DNA of 14,143 nt from Prevotella sp. (GCA_022511055.1 JAFLSH010000037.1:1-14143), one strand, 5' to 3'. Shown: positions 1 to 8,085, numbered from the stretch's first letter. Notes: generated by a model from the letters alone, not told the origin. Numbers and translations are program-made.

Positions 1-1879
1 CGGTCTTGTAGACACGGTCGTCTTGGTCGTTACGGATAACGGGGCGGTTGGTGGGGATTTCCACCACATCCAGTTTATAGATATCCCAGAACTCACCAGC
101 CTCAGTAGAGGCAGTACCAGTCATACCTGCCAGCTTGTGGTACATGCGGAAATAGTTCTGCAAAGTGATGGTGGCGAATGTCTGCGTTGCTGCTTCCACC
201 TTGACATGTTCCTTTGCCTCCACAGCCTGATGCAAACCATCGCTCCAGCGGCGGCCTTCCATGATACGGCCAGTTTGCTCGTCGACAATCTTCACTTCGC
301 CGTCAATGACCACATATTCATCATCCTTATTGAACATGCAGTAGGCTTTCAGCAGCTGCTGCAAAGTGTGAACACGTTCAGACTGAACGGCATATTTGGC
401 CATGAGTTCGTCTTTCTTGTCCACTCGTTCCTGGTCAGTAAGACTGGAGTCCACTTCCAGCTCAGAGAGCTGGCCAGTGATGTCGGGCAGCACAAAGAGT
501 TCGGCATCGTTCACCTGTTTTGCCAGCCAAGCAGTACCTTTATCGGTCAAATCGCATGAGTTGAGCTTTTCGTCAACCACAAAATAGAGCGGCTCTACGG
601 CCTCAGGCATGCGGCGGTTGTTGTTCTCCATGTAAATCTCCTCAGTCTTCAGCATACCCGCTTTGATACCTTCTTCTGACAGGTATTTGATGAGGGGCTT
701 GTTCTTGGGAAGCGCTTTGTGAGAACGGTAGAGTGACAGGAAGCCTTCTTCCAGCAGCTTTTCTGCCTCTTTCTTGTTGCCGGCTTCGGTCATGCGCTGG
801 CCTTCGCTGATTTTCTGCTTGGCATCAGCGAGATATTGGGTAGCCAGCTGGCGCTGAACGCCAACGAGCTTTTCGACCAGTGGCTGGTACTCTTCAAACA
901 TCTGGTCATCGCCTTTGGGCACGGGGCCGGAAATGATGAGAGGTGTACGGGCATCGTCAATCAACACAGAGTCGACCTCGTCAACAATGGCGTAATTGTG
1001 GGCACGCTGCACCAAATCCTGTGGTGAAGTGGCCATGTTGTCGCGCAGATAGTCGAAGCCGAACTCATTGTTTGTACCGAAAGTGATATCGGCCTGGTAT
1101 GCGCGCCGGCGTGCATCTGAGTTAGGCTGATGCTTATCGATGCAGTCGACAGAGAGGCCGTGGAACATATAGAGCGGCCCCATCCACTCGGAGTCACGTT
1201 TGCTAAGATAGTCGTTCACGGTAACAACATGTACACCGTTGCCCGTAAGGGCATTTAGGAACACGGGGAGGGTGGCGACCAGTGTCTTACCCTCACCAGT
1301 AGCCATCTCGGCAATCTTTCCTTGGTGCAGAACGGTACCGCCGAAGAGCTGCACATCATAATGTACCATCTCCCATTTCAGGTCGTTGCCGCCCGCAGTC
1401 CAGTGATTGTGATAGATGGCCTTGTCGCCGTCAATCGTAATGAAGTCTTTACGCGGGTCAGCTGCCAGCTCACGGTCGAAGTCTGTGGCCGTAACAACCG
1501 TTTCCTCGTTCTCTGCAAAACGGCGTGCCGTTTCCTTAACAATAGCAAAAACCTCAAACTGAACTTCATCAAGGGCTTTCTCATAAACCTCAAGCGCCTC
1601 TTTTTCCAGTTTGTCTATCTGTGCGAAAATATCAGCCCGCTCATCGATAGGCGTGTCTTCGATAGTGGCTTTTAAGGCTTCAATCTTGTCTTTTTGTTCC
1701 TTGGCTGCACTTTGCACTTGTGCCTGTATGGCTTTTGTACGGGCGCGAAGCTCGTCATTGCTCAATTTTTCTACTTGTGGGGTGAAACTCTTGGCTTTTT
1801 CCACGAGCGGCTGAATGAGCTTCATATCGCGCGAAGATTTATCGCCGAAAAGTGATTTTAGAATCTTACTGAAATTCAT
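1..1879 (-). CDS. secA: SecA preprotein translocase ATPase, N-terminal 626 codons (runs off the window)
   Basis: SecA is the cytoplasmic ATPase that drives unfolded preproteins through SecYEG. Translating the minus strand from the ATG at 1879-1877 gives an open frame to the window edge, so the C-terminal part is missing. Walker A MATGEGKT is at residues 192-199, followed by ATLP; the Walker B motif DEVD is at 300-303, in [18 protein letters not shown]. Near the edge come [13 protein letters not shown] and VEIPTNRP, typical of the second nucleotide-binding fold. Walker A lies about 90 residues later than in E. coli SecA because of a charged insertion at roughly residues 60-150; from memory, Bacteroidota SecA proteins usually carry one. 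A second long insertion follows the DEVD region, in the part that leads into the preprotein-cross-linking domain. The start is supported by the [12 protein letters not shown] opening and a -7 box about 40 bp upstream. Identity is very secure. Confidence 0.97.
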   Translation of the reverse strand, partial: MNFSKILKSLFGDKSSRDMKLIQPLVEKAKSFTPQVEKLSNDELRARTKAIQAQVQSAAKEQKDKIEALKATIEDTPIDERADIFAQIDKLEKEALEVYEKALDEVQFEVFAIVKETARRFAENEETVVTATDFDRELAADPRKDFITIDGDKAIYHNHWTAGGNDLKWEMVHYDVQLFGGTVLHQGKIAEMATGEGKTLVATLPVFLNALTGNGVHVVTVNDYLSKRDSEWMGPLYMFHGLSVDCIDKHQPNSDARRRAYQADITFGTNNEFGFDYLRDNMATSPQDLVQRAHNYAIVDEVDSVLIDDARTPLIISGPVPKGDDQMFEEYQPLVEKLVGVQRQLATQYLADAKQKISEGQRMTEAGNKKEAEKLLEEGFLSLYRSHKALPKNKPLIKYLSEEGIKAGMLKTEEIYMENNNRRMPEAVEPLYFVVDEKLNSCDLTDKGTAWLAKQVNDAELFVLPDITGQLSELEVDSSLTDQERVDKKDELMAKYAVQSERVHTLQQLLKAYCMFNKDDEYVVIDGEVKIVDEQTGRIMEGRRWSDGLHQAVEAKEHVKVEAATQTFATITLQNYFRMYHKLAGMTGTASTEAGEFWDIYKLDVVEIPTNRPVIRNDQDDRVYKT

Positions 1880-1918
1880 ATACTTGCTATATTTTGTTCG
1901 CGTGTGATAAATTGGGTG

Positions 1919-1926
1919 CAAAATTA
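1919..1926 (-). promoter_or_regulatory. Bacteroidota -7 promoter box for secA (TAATTTTG)
   Basis: Read on the minus strand the sequence is TAATTTTGCA, an exact match to the TAnnTTTG -7 consensus of the primary Bacteroidota sigma factor. It leaves a leader of roughly 35 nt before the secA ATG. A weak TTG lies about 21 bp upstream as a possible -33 element. This suggests secA is transcribed on its own as well as, or instead of, by read-through from the upstream genes. Confidence 0.7.
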
Positions 1927-1943
1927 CGAAAAAAAATCGTAAT
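1923..1943. repeat. Perfect 7-bp inverted repeat overlapping the secA -7 box
   Basis: The arms ATTACGA (1923-1929) and TCGTAAT (1937-1943) are perfect inverted repeats separated by seven A residues. The left arm shares bases with the -7 box at 1919-1926. The layout could be an operator half-site pair or a chance product of A/T-rich promoter DNA. A long A/T tract forms the loop. Confidence 0.6.
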
Positions 1944-1983
1944 CAGGCAATAATTATAAAGAAAAAAGCATTTTTGCTCCCCA

Positions 1984-3540
1984 TTAGAACAATGGGTCAG
2001 CCGAACATGCATTAGGAGCCCTGATGCGTATGGACTTGGCAATGGTGGGTGCTATGCGCTCAACCGTAACGTAGGTGGGTATGCGCTCGGCCTTCATGCC
2101 GTTTCCGAAGAAAATAATGGGGAATTGTGTGAAAGATGCTCTTGAAAGTTCGGTTTCCTGAGTGTCTTCGTTCAGTAGCTTCCAGCCAGGCGCCACTTCT
2201 ATGAGAATGTCGCCAGAGCGCTCAGGCGTAAAGCTGTTCCGCACTTTTATCAGTTCCTGATTGTTGCCGGAGATAAGCTGTAGTGATGTGTAGCTGTTAT
2301 GTACACCCGCAATTTGTGAAAGGAACTCCTGGGCGCGGGTGGTAGCATCAGTGATGCTGACACGTTTGGATTCTAAGAGCTTGTGATTAAGGAATAGCTG
2401 GTTGTTGAAACAAGCCTCCACCCATCGGCCTTGCCCCCAGATAGCTCCAAAATACATATTAAGTAAGTTGGCTGTGCGGTTGATGTAGAAAGTGCCAGTG
2501 GGAATGCGGTATTTGGCATAGTCAGCTATTTCCGGGTCGCCATAGCCAGTAGAGGTAATGACAAAAAGCACGTGGTCTTTGCCCACACGGCTTTGAACGG
2601 TGTTGATGAGGCGGGCCAATTCGCGGTCAAGTCTTATGTATGTGTCTTGTAGCTCCCACTGACATTCTGTCATGGCAGTATGGTTGAATGTGCCTGCGTA
2701 ATATGTTACGTTCAACATATCCGTAACAGCATCCATGCCCATGCCTCCGTCAGACAGACACCGAACAGCCATGTCAGTCACGTACTGGTTGACTAATCCG
2801 CTGGTTTTCAGCTCGGCTATACGCTGGTCACCCTTGAATTTGTGTTTGAACGGTTTCTGCTTGGCGTTGCTATGATAGAAATTGAGGGCTTCAGAGAAGT
2901 CGGCGACTGGCTCCCATGTCAGTCGGGAAATGGTTTTCTCAGGCGCATCTATTTCATTGATGCCTAAAACCCATGCCGGCAGTTCGCTCATGTAATATGG
3001 CGAAGTGTTCCATAACCCTGTTTGGTCATCAATCCAGAAAGCTCCGTTTGCAGCATGCCCGGCTGACAAAATGGCAACATCTCGCGTGGGGGCTACGGCA
3101 TAAATGTTAGCTTTTCCATCGGTAGCCACTTTCAGCTCATCGGTCAGGGTCGATGTAATGATGTTCTGAGGCGTATTTTCTACGTTACTCCCTACGCAAT
3201 AGGCAGGGCGTAGCGTTTCTCTGTTCAGCCATTGCTCGGCAACAATACTGTGATAAAACGGCGTAACTCCCGTGAATAGCGTGGCAATGGCTGATGCCCT
3301 GTCGATACGCGCCATGGGATAGCCCGCGTTCTCGTATATGCACCCTTGGCCAAGCAACCGTTTGAACCCTTCATCAGTGTAGAGAGGGGCGAAGGCTTCC
3401 ACATAGTCAGTACGCAACTGGTCGATGGTGATATTGACAACCAGCCGTGGCGGGTGCTGCGCCTTTTCTTGTGCCGAAAGCATTTCGGGCGTAATGCCCA
3501 GCACCACCATCAGGGTAATATATAGATACCTATTCCGCAT
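1984..3540 (-). CDS. Secreted alkaline-phosphatase-superfamily protein, predicted catalytically dead (PafA-like pseudoenzyme)
   Basis: The 518-residue protein starts with a signal peptide (residues 1-23, cleavage after LSAQ likely), so it should be periplasmic. The fold is that of type I phosphodiesterase/PafA-like phosphatases: VVNITIDQLRTDY (35-46), LFTGVTPFYHSIV (88-100), ILSAGHAANGAFWID (157-171), QDTYIRLDRELARL (298-311), RSGDILIEVAPGW and a C-terminal IAPTIAKSIRI..PNAC. The active-site residues are mostly gone. By hand alignment the TGPGHA nucleophile motif is RASAIA (81-86), the K-D-R motif is T-R-D (152-154), STDYVGH is VTYYAGT (278-284), TADHG is TSTGY (329-333), and the final metal-binding His is Q472. 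Only D40 of the usual ligands remains. The ATG sits inside the end of lnb, an 11-bp overlap that implies translational coupling. A structural, sensing or partner role is inferred; the function is unknown. Confidence 0.85.
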   Translation of the reverse strand: MRNRYLYITLMVVLGITPEMLSAQEKAQHPPRLVVNITIDQLRTDYVEAFAPLYTDEGFKRLLGQGCIYENAGYPMARIDRASAIATLFTGVTPFYHSIVAEQWLNRETLRPAYCVGSNVENTPQNIITSTLTDELKVATDGKANIYAVAPTRDVAILSAGHAANGAFWIDDQTGLWNTSPYYMSELPAWVLGINEIDAPEKTISRLTWEPVADFSEALNFYHSNAKQKPFKHKFKGDQRIAELKTSGLVNQYVTDMAVRCLSDGGMGMDAVTDMLNVTYYAGTFNHTAMTECQWELQDTYIRLDRELARLINTVQSRVGKDHVLFVITSTGYGDPEIADYAKYRIPTGTFYINRTANLLNMYFGAIWGQGRWVEACFNNQLFLNHKLLESKRVSITDATTRAQEFLSQIAGVHNSYTSLQLISGNNQELIKVRNSFTPERSGDILIEVAPGWKLLNEDTQETELSRASFTQFPIIFFGNGMKAERIPTYVTVERIAPTIAKSIRIRAPNACSADPLF

Positions 3541-4711
3541 ATTTATAATTTGTCCAATATCTAAGTAGCAAACATAGTGCCAAAATGTTCATACCCTCAG
3601 CATAATTTTGTAATAACCCACCGATAAAGAAGAAAATGATGAGTATTAACTGGATATTCCACCATCTGCATTTCCTACGCTTGAACACGGGGCGCAGAAA
3701 CAGAAAGGGTAGGGGATTAAGTAATAGGATTTGCAGATTGGTGCTTGTTGTGGGGTGTTGTGAAAAGAACATCACCAGAATAACGCACCCCGCCAGCCCT
3801 ACGCTTGTCATAAGCGCAATATCCCAGTACTTGTAGGTCTTTTTTCGATGGATTTCAAAGGCAAAAATTACAATGGAAATCACCAATAATACGGTAAAGC
3901 ACTCTGTAGGAGTGAGCGGAAAGTCACTTTCCCTTATCTGAACTCCAGCCTCAACAGCCATGTTGCGCCCGCTTACCAGAGGGCGATAACTACCGTCATT
4001 GGCGTGTATCTGAGCATGGTCGAAGTCGTACTGCAAGTTTTCAGGAAGGAATTCCTGTTCCGTGCGCGAAGTCTTTATGTCTGCCCGTACACCAAGCAGC
4101 ATATCGTTCCCGAACTGCGCCCATGCGTGGTGCTTCACTTTCTCGTGAATCATCTCTCGGAACGTAGGCGCGTAGTCTGTTCGCTCAGCATAAATGATTT
4201 TTCCATTAATACATTGCGAAATGATGTCTCGGGGCCGTGTAGAGCAGTTATCATAAAAGAAGTTATAGCGATAGACCTTGTTCTCTGGAAGCAGATTTCG
4301 TTTTAAAGCATCATATAATCGCAGCTTTTCCTCGTCTGTCAAGTTCAGTATCTGCTCGGTAACGGAACTGCCCCATCTTCTGTAATAGCCGCAAAAAGCC
4401 CTGAAGTCACCAATGCCCAACTCATAGTCAGTTAGCCCGAAGATGAAGCGGGCTACAAAGTGGGGTGCCTGAAAATTGAACATACCCCAGTTGAATACAA
4501 TGTCAGACCCGGTACGCAAATCGTGCCAGCGCAAGGCAGAGTGCCCATAAAGACTGTATATCTCCTCATGCGGGGAGCAGGTGAGCAGCGAAACCTCTAC
4601 ACTGTCAGTTCTGAGCGTTGGAGCGCTCTGCTCGCCTTTCGCCTCTGTACCACAAAAGAGAATGGCCAAAAACAGGAAAATAGTCCTAAAAATATCTTTA
4701 AAATGTTTCAC
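3530..4711 (-). CDS. lnb: Lnb-family (DUF4105) membrane protein, probable lipoprotein N-acyltransferase
   Basis: The 393-residue protein has an N-terminal hydrophobic segment (11-20), a periplasmic domain to about residue 265 and five C-terminal hydrophobic segments (about 271-286, 296-316, 326-340, 351-368, 374-386). The periplasmic domain is the Pfam family once called DUF4105 and now named Lnb N-terminal periplasmic domain. Its hallmarks are YSLYGHSALR with H57 and YNFFYDNCSTRPRD with C156, the likely Cys-His catalytic pair, plus FNWGMFNF (73-80). The membrane part has FFSQHPTTSTN..LLLNPLP (315-335). Lnb was described in Bacteroides as the enzyme that N-acylates the lipoprotein N-terminal Cys, replacing Lnt; assignment here is by family. 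The start is GTG at 4711-4709, because an in-frame TAA lies at 4723-4721 and no ATG is available. That GTG is only a few bases after a -7 box. It is probably co-transcribed with the overlapping pseudo-phosphatase gene. Confidence 0.8.
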   Translation of the reverse strand: MKHFKDIFRTIFLFLAILFCGTEAKGEQSAPTLRTDSVEVSLLTCSPHEEIYSLYGHSALRWHDLRTGSDIVFNWGMFNFQAPHFVARFIFGLTDYELGIGDFRAFCGYYRRWGSSVTEQILNLTDEEKLRLYDALKRNLLPENKVYRYNFFYDNCSTRPRDIISQCINGKIIYAERTDYAPTFREMIHEKVKHHAWAQFGNDMLLGVRADIKTSRTEQEFLPENLQYDFDHAQIHANDGSYRPLVSGRNMAVEAGVQIRESDFPLTPTECFTVLLVISIVIFAFEIHRKKTYKYWDIALMTSVGLAGCVILVMFFSQHPTTSTNLQILLLNPLPFLFLRPVFKRRKCRWWNIQLILIIFFFIGGLLQNYAEGMNILALCLLLRYWTNYKYAE

Positions 4712-4715
4712 GATG

Positions 4716-4723
4716 CAAAATTA
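4716..4723 (-). promoter_or_regulatory. -7 promoter box for lnb (TAATTTTG), abutting the GTG start
   Basis: Minus-strand TAATTTTGCA matches the TAnnTTTG consensus and is the same octamer found before secA, the barrel gene and the ppiD-like gene. Only four bases separate it from the GTG at 4711. No clear TTTG -33 box lies at the usual spacing. If it is used, transcription would start at or next to the start codon. Confidence 0.6.
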
Positions 4724-4768
4724 CGCTATATTTTCCGTTTTTGGTGCGTTTAGTTCGATTTTTTTTAA

Positions 4769-4776
4769 TAATTTTG
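4769..4776 (+). promoter_or_regulatory. -7 promoter box for the barrel-lptC-gldE run (TAATTTTG)
   Basis: TAATTTTGCA on the plus strand matches the Bacteroidota -7 consensus, 15 to 25 bases upstream of the candidate ATGs at 4792 and 4801. A TTTG at 4740-4743 is about 25 bp upstream, slightly far for a -33 box. It is divergent from the lnb box, with 45 bp between the two octamers. Confidence 0.65.
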
Positions 4777-4800
4777 CACGCAGAAAGAAAAATGATAGCA

Positions 4801-6078
4801 ATGAATAACAAAATAATTGGTTGCCTGTTGCTGATGACAACAGCATTGAACGCTGTTGCGCAGAGCGGAACAAGCTCACCATACAGTCAGTATGGACTTG
4901 GCATTTTGACAGACCCTTCACAGGGGGGCAACCGGGGAATGAATGGCGTAGGCATTGGCTTGCGCCATGGTAAGCAGATAAACACGCTCAACCCGGCTTC
5001 GTATGCTGTGGTTGACTCTATGACTATGCTTTTCGATATGGGCTTGTCTGGTCAGCTGACGCATTTTAAGGAAGGTGGAACTCGGGTCAATGCCCAGAAC
5101 GGCAACTTTGAGTATGCCGTAGGTGCTTTTCGGGCTACAAAAGGTGTCGGTGTGAGCTTCGGCTTGCTGCCTCTGACCAATGTTGGTTATGACTATACGA
5201 GCAGCCAGACTCTGACTGAGTTTAACACGGTGATTCCCACCAGCTACAAAGGCTCTGGTGGTCTGCATCAGGCTTTTGTGGGTGCAGGCTGGCAGGTGCT
5301 GCCACATTTGTCTATAGGTGCTAACGTGGGATACATGTGGGGTACGCTGACCCGTTCCGTTACTACAACGGCAACCACAACCGTCAACGCCATAGGCAAG
5401 GTTTACTCGGCCACAGTGGCTAACTATAAGGTTGATTTAGGCGCTCAGTGGGAACAGCCGCTTAACAAGCAAGACGTTCTGTCATTGGGTGCTATCGTAG
5501 GCATAGGACACCATCTGAACGCTGACGCCGGGCTGACCACTCAGGTGGGCAATGGCACGCCTACGGTGGAAACGATAGAAAACGCATTGGCACTTCCGAT
5601 GAGTTATGGTGTTGGCCTATCGTTTAACCATGCCAGAAGCCTGACCGTGGCCTTAGATGGCCAGTACCAGAAGTGGGGGGCGCTCCAGTTCCCGCAAGAA
5701 AACAGCCAGGGGCAGTACGTGCTGACTGATGGTTTGCTAAAAGACCGGGTGAAGGTGACTGCCGGTGTTGAGTGGTTGCCCAACCCTAATCAGGCTATCC
5801 AATCAAGCAGCAAGTTGTACCGGCGCATATATTATCGTGCGGGTTTAGGCTATGCTACACCTTATTATAATATAAACGGGCAGTCTGGACCGAAAGAAAT
5901 TAGTGCAAGTGTTGGCTTGGGAATTCCGATGTTCGGGTGGATGAGCCGTTCATTCTTGAACATTAGCGGTCAATGGGCTCATACGGCAGCACCAGGTCTG
6001 ATAACTGAGAATATCTTCCGCTTGAATATTGGCATTACATTCAACGAGCGGTGGTTTGCCAAGTGGAAGGTTGAATAA
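4801..6078 (+). CDS. Outer-membrane beta-barrel protein (OmpP1/FadL- or PorV-like)
   Basis: From the ATG at 4801 the protein has 425 residues and a clean signal peptide (1-20, ending NAVA before QSG). An in-frame ATG at 4792 would add only MIA. The mature N-terminus reads SPYSQYGLGILTDPSQGG, then RGMNGVGIGLR and INTLNPASYAVVDS, which resemble Bacteroidota barrel proteins of the OmpP1/FadL type. The rest alternates short amphipathic strands and turns (GAGWQVLPHLSIGANVGYMW, YGVGLSFNHARSLTVALDGQ), with a Thr-rich stretch near residue 185 that is likely a surface loop. It ends in a barrel-like terminal strand (IFRLNIGITFNERWF). Cargo is not evident from the sequence. The stop is one base before the lptC start, so the genes are probably co-transcribed and possibly coupled. 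Confidence 0.8.
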   Translation: MNNKIIGCLLLMTTALNAVAQSGTSSPYSQYGLGILTDPSQGGNRGMNGVGIGLRHGKQINTLNPASYAVVDSMTMLFDMGLSGQLTHFKEGGTRVNAQNGNFEYAVGAFRATKGVGVSFGLLPLTNVGYDYTSSQTLTEFNTVIPTSYKGSGGLHQAFVGAGWQVLPHLSIGANVGYMWGTLTRSVTTTATTTVNAIGKVYSATVANYKVDLGAQWEQPLNKQDVLSLGAIVGIGHHLNADAGLTTQVGNGTPTVETIENALALPMSYGVGLSFNHARSLTVALDGQYQKWGALQFPQENSQGQYVLTDGLLKDRVKVTAGVEWLPNPNQAIQSSSKLYRRIYYRAGLGYATPYYNINGQSGPKEISASVGLGIPMFGWMSRSFLNISGQWAHTAAPGLITENIFRLNIGITFNERWFAKWKVE

Positions 6079-6079
6079 G

Positions 6080-6790
6080 ATGAGTGCAAAGTTGTGCGAA
6101 CAACCCGATAATTGTCTGCGCCAGTCCATGACATGGCGCAGTACATTGTTTTTGCCCCTTTTTGTTTTTCTTTCCTTCGTTGCCGGCTGCACTGTAGAGC
6201 AGGAACATACAGCTCCTGCTGTCAATGACCGTGACTCTGCTTCCATGATGGTCTCCTATGGTGTGAACACTCTGATTTCCGACTCGGGCGTTATCAAATA
6301 TCGCATTGTTACGGAACGTTGGGATGTGAACACCGTGCGCCACCCATCGCGTTGGGAGTTCATAAAAGGCATCTTCTTCGAGCAGTTCGATGAGCAATTC
6401 CATATTCAGGCTTATATTCAGGCGGACACCGCTTGGTACTACGACCAAAAGAAACTGTGGAAGCTCCGCGGCCGTGTGAGAATCCGTAATATCAATGGGC
6501 TTGTCTATACCAGTGAGGAGCTTTTCTGGGATGGCATACGGCATGAGTTGTATTCTCATGTGTTCTCTAAGGTCGTTACGCCTGAACGCACCCTTCAGGG
6601 CACCTATTTTCTCTCTGACGAGCGGATGACCCGCTATACTGTCAGCAATTCGAAAGGCTCGTTTGTGTCAGAGGATATGACGGGCGAAAAGAGTGATGAT
6701 AGCAATGCAGAGGCATCTGCTGACAGCCTGCAACAGCAAGCTCCGATGCGCCCGCAGGCTACCAAACGCGCAAAAACCGTACAACCATGA
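6080..6790 (+). CDS. lptC: LptC-family LPS-export lipoprotein
   Basis: LptC is the periplasmic bridge component that passes LPS from the LptBFG transporter to LptA. The 236-residue product has a hydrophobic segment ending in the lipobox VAGC, with Cys37 as the predicted lipidated residue. An in-frame ATG at 6128 gives a more typical short signal (Cys21) and is a serious alternative start. The body contains the LptC-like stretch YRIVTERWDV, FEQFDEQFHIQAYIQADTAWYY, KLWKLRGRVRIRNINGLVYTSEELFWD and LQGTYFLSDE, with the repeated beta-strand pattern of the OstA-like fold. The last 35 or so residues are Ser/Gln/Ala-rich low complexity. Lipid anchoring differs from E. coli LptC, which uses a membrane helix. 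The stop overlaps the gldE start as ATGA, suggesting coupled translation. As a lipoprotein it could be a substrate of the Lnb protein encoded nearby. Confidence 0.85.
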   Translation: MSAKLCEQPDNCLRQSMTWRSTLFLPLFVFLSFVAGCTVEQEHTAPAVNDRDSASMMVSYGVNTLISDSGVIKYRIVTERWDVNTVRHPSRWEFIKGIFFEQFDEQFHIQAYIQADTAWYYDQKKLWKLRGRVRIRNINGLVYTSEELFWDGIRHELYSHVFSKVVTPERTLQGTYFLSDERMTRYTVSNSKGSFVSEDMTGEKSDDSNAEASADSLQQQAPMRPQATKRAKTVQP

Positions 6791-8046
6791 CAGCATATTT
6801 TATAGCTCTTATCATCAGCATGCTCTTCTCTGCCTTTTTCTCTGGCATGGAGATTGCATTTGTTTCGAGCAACCGGCTTCGGGCAGAGATGGAACGTGAG
6901 CGTAACAGCCTGTCTCAGAAAGCTATACAACTCTTTTACCGGCATTCAAACAATTTCGTGTCGACTATGTTAGTGGGCAACAACATTGTGCTGGTAATCT
7001 ACGGCATTCTCTTTGCCCGCATCTTCGATGCAGTATTTTTTGCATCACTCACAGACGGAGTCAGGGTTGTGGCCGATACCCTTTTATCCACTCTTGTCAT
7101 TTTGTTTGTGGGCGAGTTCCTTCCTAAGACGATATTTAAGTCTATGCCGAATCGCCTGCTCACTTTTTTCGCAGTTCCTTCTTTGCTGTTCTACATTGTC
7201 TTGTGGCCTATCGCACGTTTTGCCACTATGTTGGCGAGGGGGCTGTTGCGGCTTGTTGGCATTCGCATGGAGAAAGACGGTGATGACAAGGAATTTACGA
7301 AAGTAGACCTGGACTATCTGGTGCAGACCAGTATTGACAGCGCCAAAGACGACACAGAGATAGAAGAAGAGGTCAAAATCTTCCAGAATGCCCTTGACTT
7401 TGGTGAAACTCGTGTTCGTGACTGCATGAGGCCACGAACAGAGATTGATGCTGTTGCCGATACCACCTCAGCTGAGGAGCTGAAACAAGTGTTCATTGAG
7501 AGCGGCCACTCAAAAATCATTGTTTTCCACGAAGACATTGACCACATTGTTGGCTACATACACTCTCAGGAACTGTTCCGCCGCCCCAGCGACTGGCGGC
7601 AGTGTGTCAGGCAGATGCCTTTTGTGCCAGAGACCATGTTGGCTTCAAAGCTGATGAAGACTTTTATGCAGCAAAAGAAATCGTTGGCCGTGGTTGTCGA
7701 CGAGTTTGGCGGTACGAGTGGTCTGATTTCGCTTGAAGACATTGTCGAGGAGATTTTCGGCGATATTGAAGACGAACATGACTCCCAGAATTACATTGCC
7801 AAATGCTTGGATTCTGGTGAGTATGTCTTGTCTGCACGACTGGAAATCAGCAAGGTCAACGAAATGTTTGATTTAGACCTGCCTGAAAGCGATGAATACA
7901 TGACCGTGGGCGGCCTAATCCTTCATGAATACCAGTCGTTCCCTAAGCTGAACGAAGTGGTGGCAATAGGGCAGTTTGAGTTCAAAATCATCAAGAATAC
8001 GGCGACAAAAATTGAATTAGTACGACTTAAAGTGGCGGGAACGTGA
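6787..8046 (+). CDS. gldE: GldE-like CNNM/CorC-HlyC family membrane protein
   Basis: The 419-residue protein has the CNNM (DUF21) membrane domain in about the first 150 residues, with hydrophobic helices near 2-24, 56-84, 95-112 and 123-148 (GEFLPKTIFKSMPNR follows the third). A CBS-domain pair follows, with MRPRTEIDAV near residue 214, GHSKIIVFHEDIDHIVGYIH, and VVDEFGGTSGLISLEDIVEEIFGDIEDEHD from about 303. The C-terminal CorC/HlyC transporter-associated domain is ARLEISKVNEMFDLDLP..YMTVGGLIL. This arrangement matches the Bacteroidota protein named GldE in gliding flavobacteria; the wider family includes CorC-type ion-transport-linked proteins. GldE also occurs in non-gliding species, so motility should not be inferred. 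It starts inside the lptC stop (ATGA). Confidence 0.87.
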   Translation: MTAYFIALIISMLFSAFFSGMEIAFVSSNRLRAEMERERNSLSQKAIQLFYRHSNNFVSTMLVGNNIVLVIYGILFARIFDAVFFASLTDGVRVVADTLLSTLVILFVGEFLPKTIFKSMPNRLLTFFAVPSLLFYIVLWPIARFATMLARGLLRLVGIRMEKDGDDKEFTKVDLDYLVQTSIDSAKDDTEIEEEVKIFQNALDFGETRVRDCMRPRTEIDAVADTTSAEELKQVFIESGHSKIIVFHEDIDHIVGYIHSQELFRRPSDWRQCVRQMPFVPETMLASKLMKTFMQQKKSLAVVVDEFGGTSGLISLEDIVEEIFGDIEDEHDSQNYIAKCLDSGEYVLSARLEISKVNEMFDLDLPESDEYMTVGGLILHEYQSFPKLNEVVAIGQFEFKIIKNTATKIELVRLKVAGT

Positions 8047-8085
8047 ACGAAATGAGCAAGAAACATCGCTTTTTTGCCGAAAAAA

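Noticed and set aside
23..1675. Several plus-strand open frames opposite secA (for example 23-559 and 1322-1675).
   Set aside because: They lie antisense to a continuous secA frame with all expected motifs, have no recognisable domains, and lack promoters or credible starts.
6787..8046. gldE as evidence for gliding motility or a type IX secretion locus.
   Set aside because: GldE homologues occur in many non-gliding Bacteroidota and no other gld, spr or por genes are in the window.
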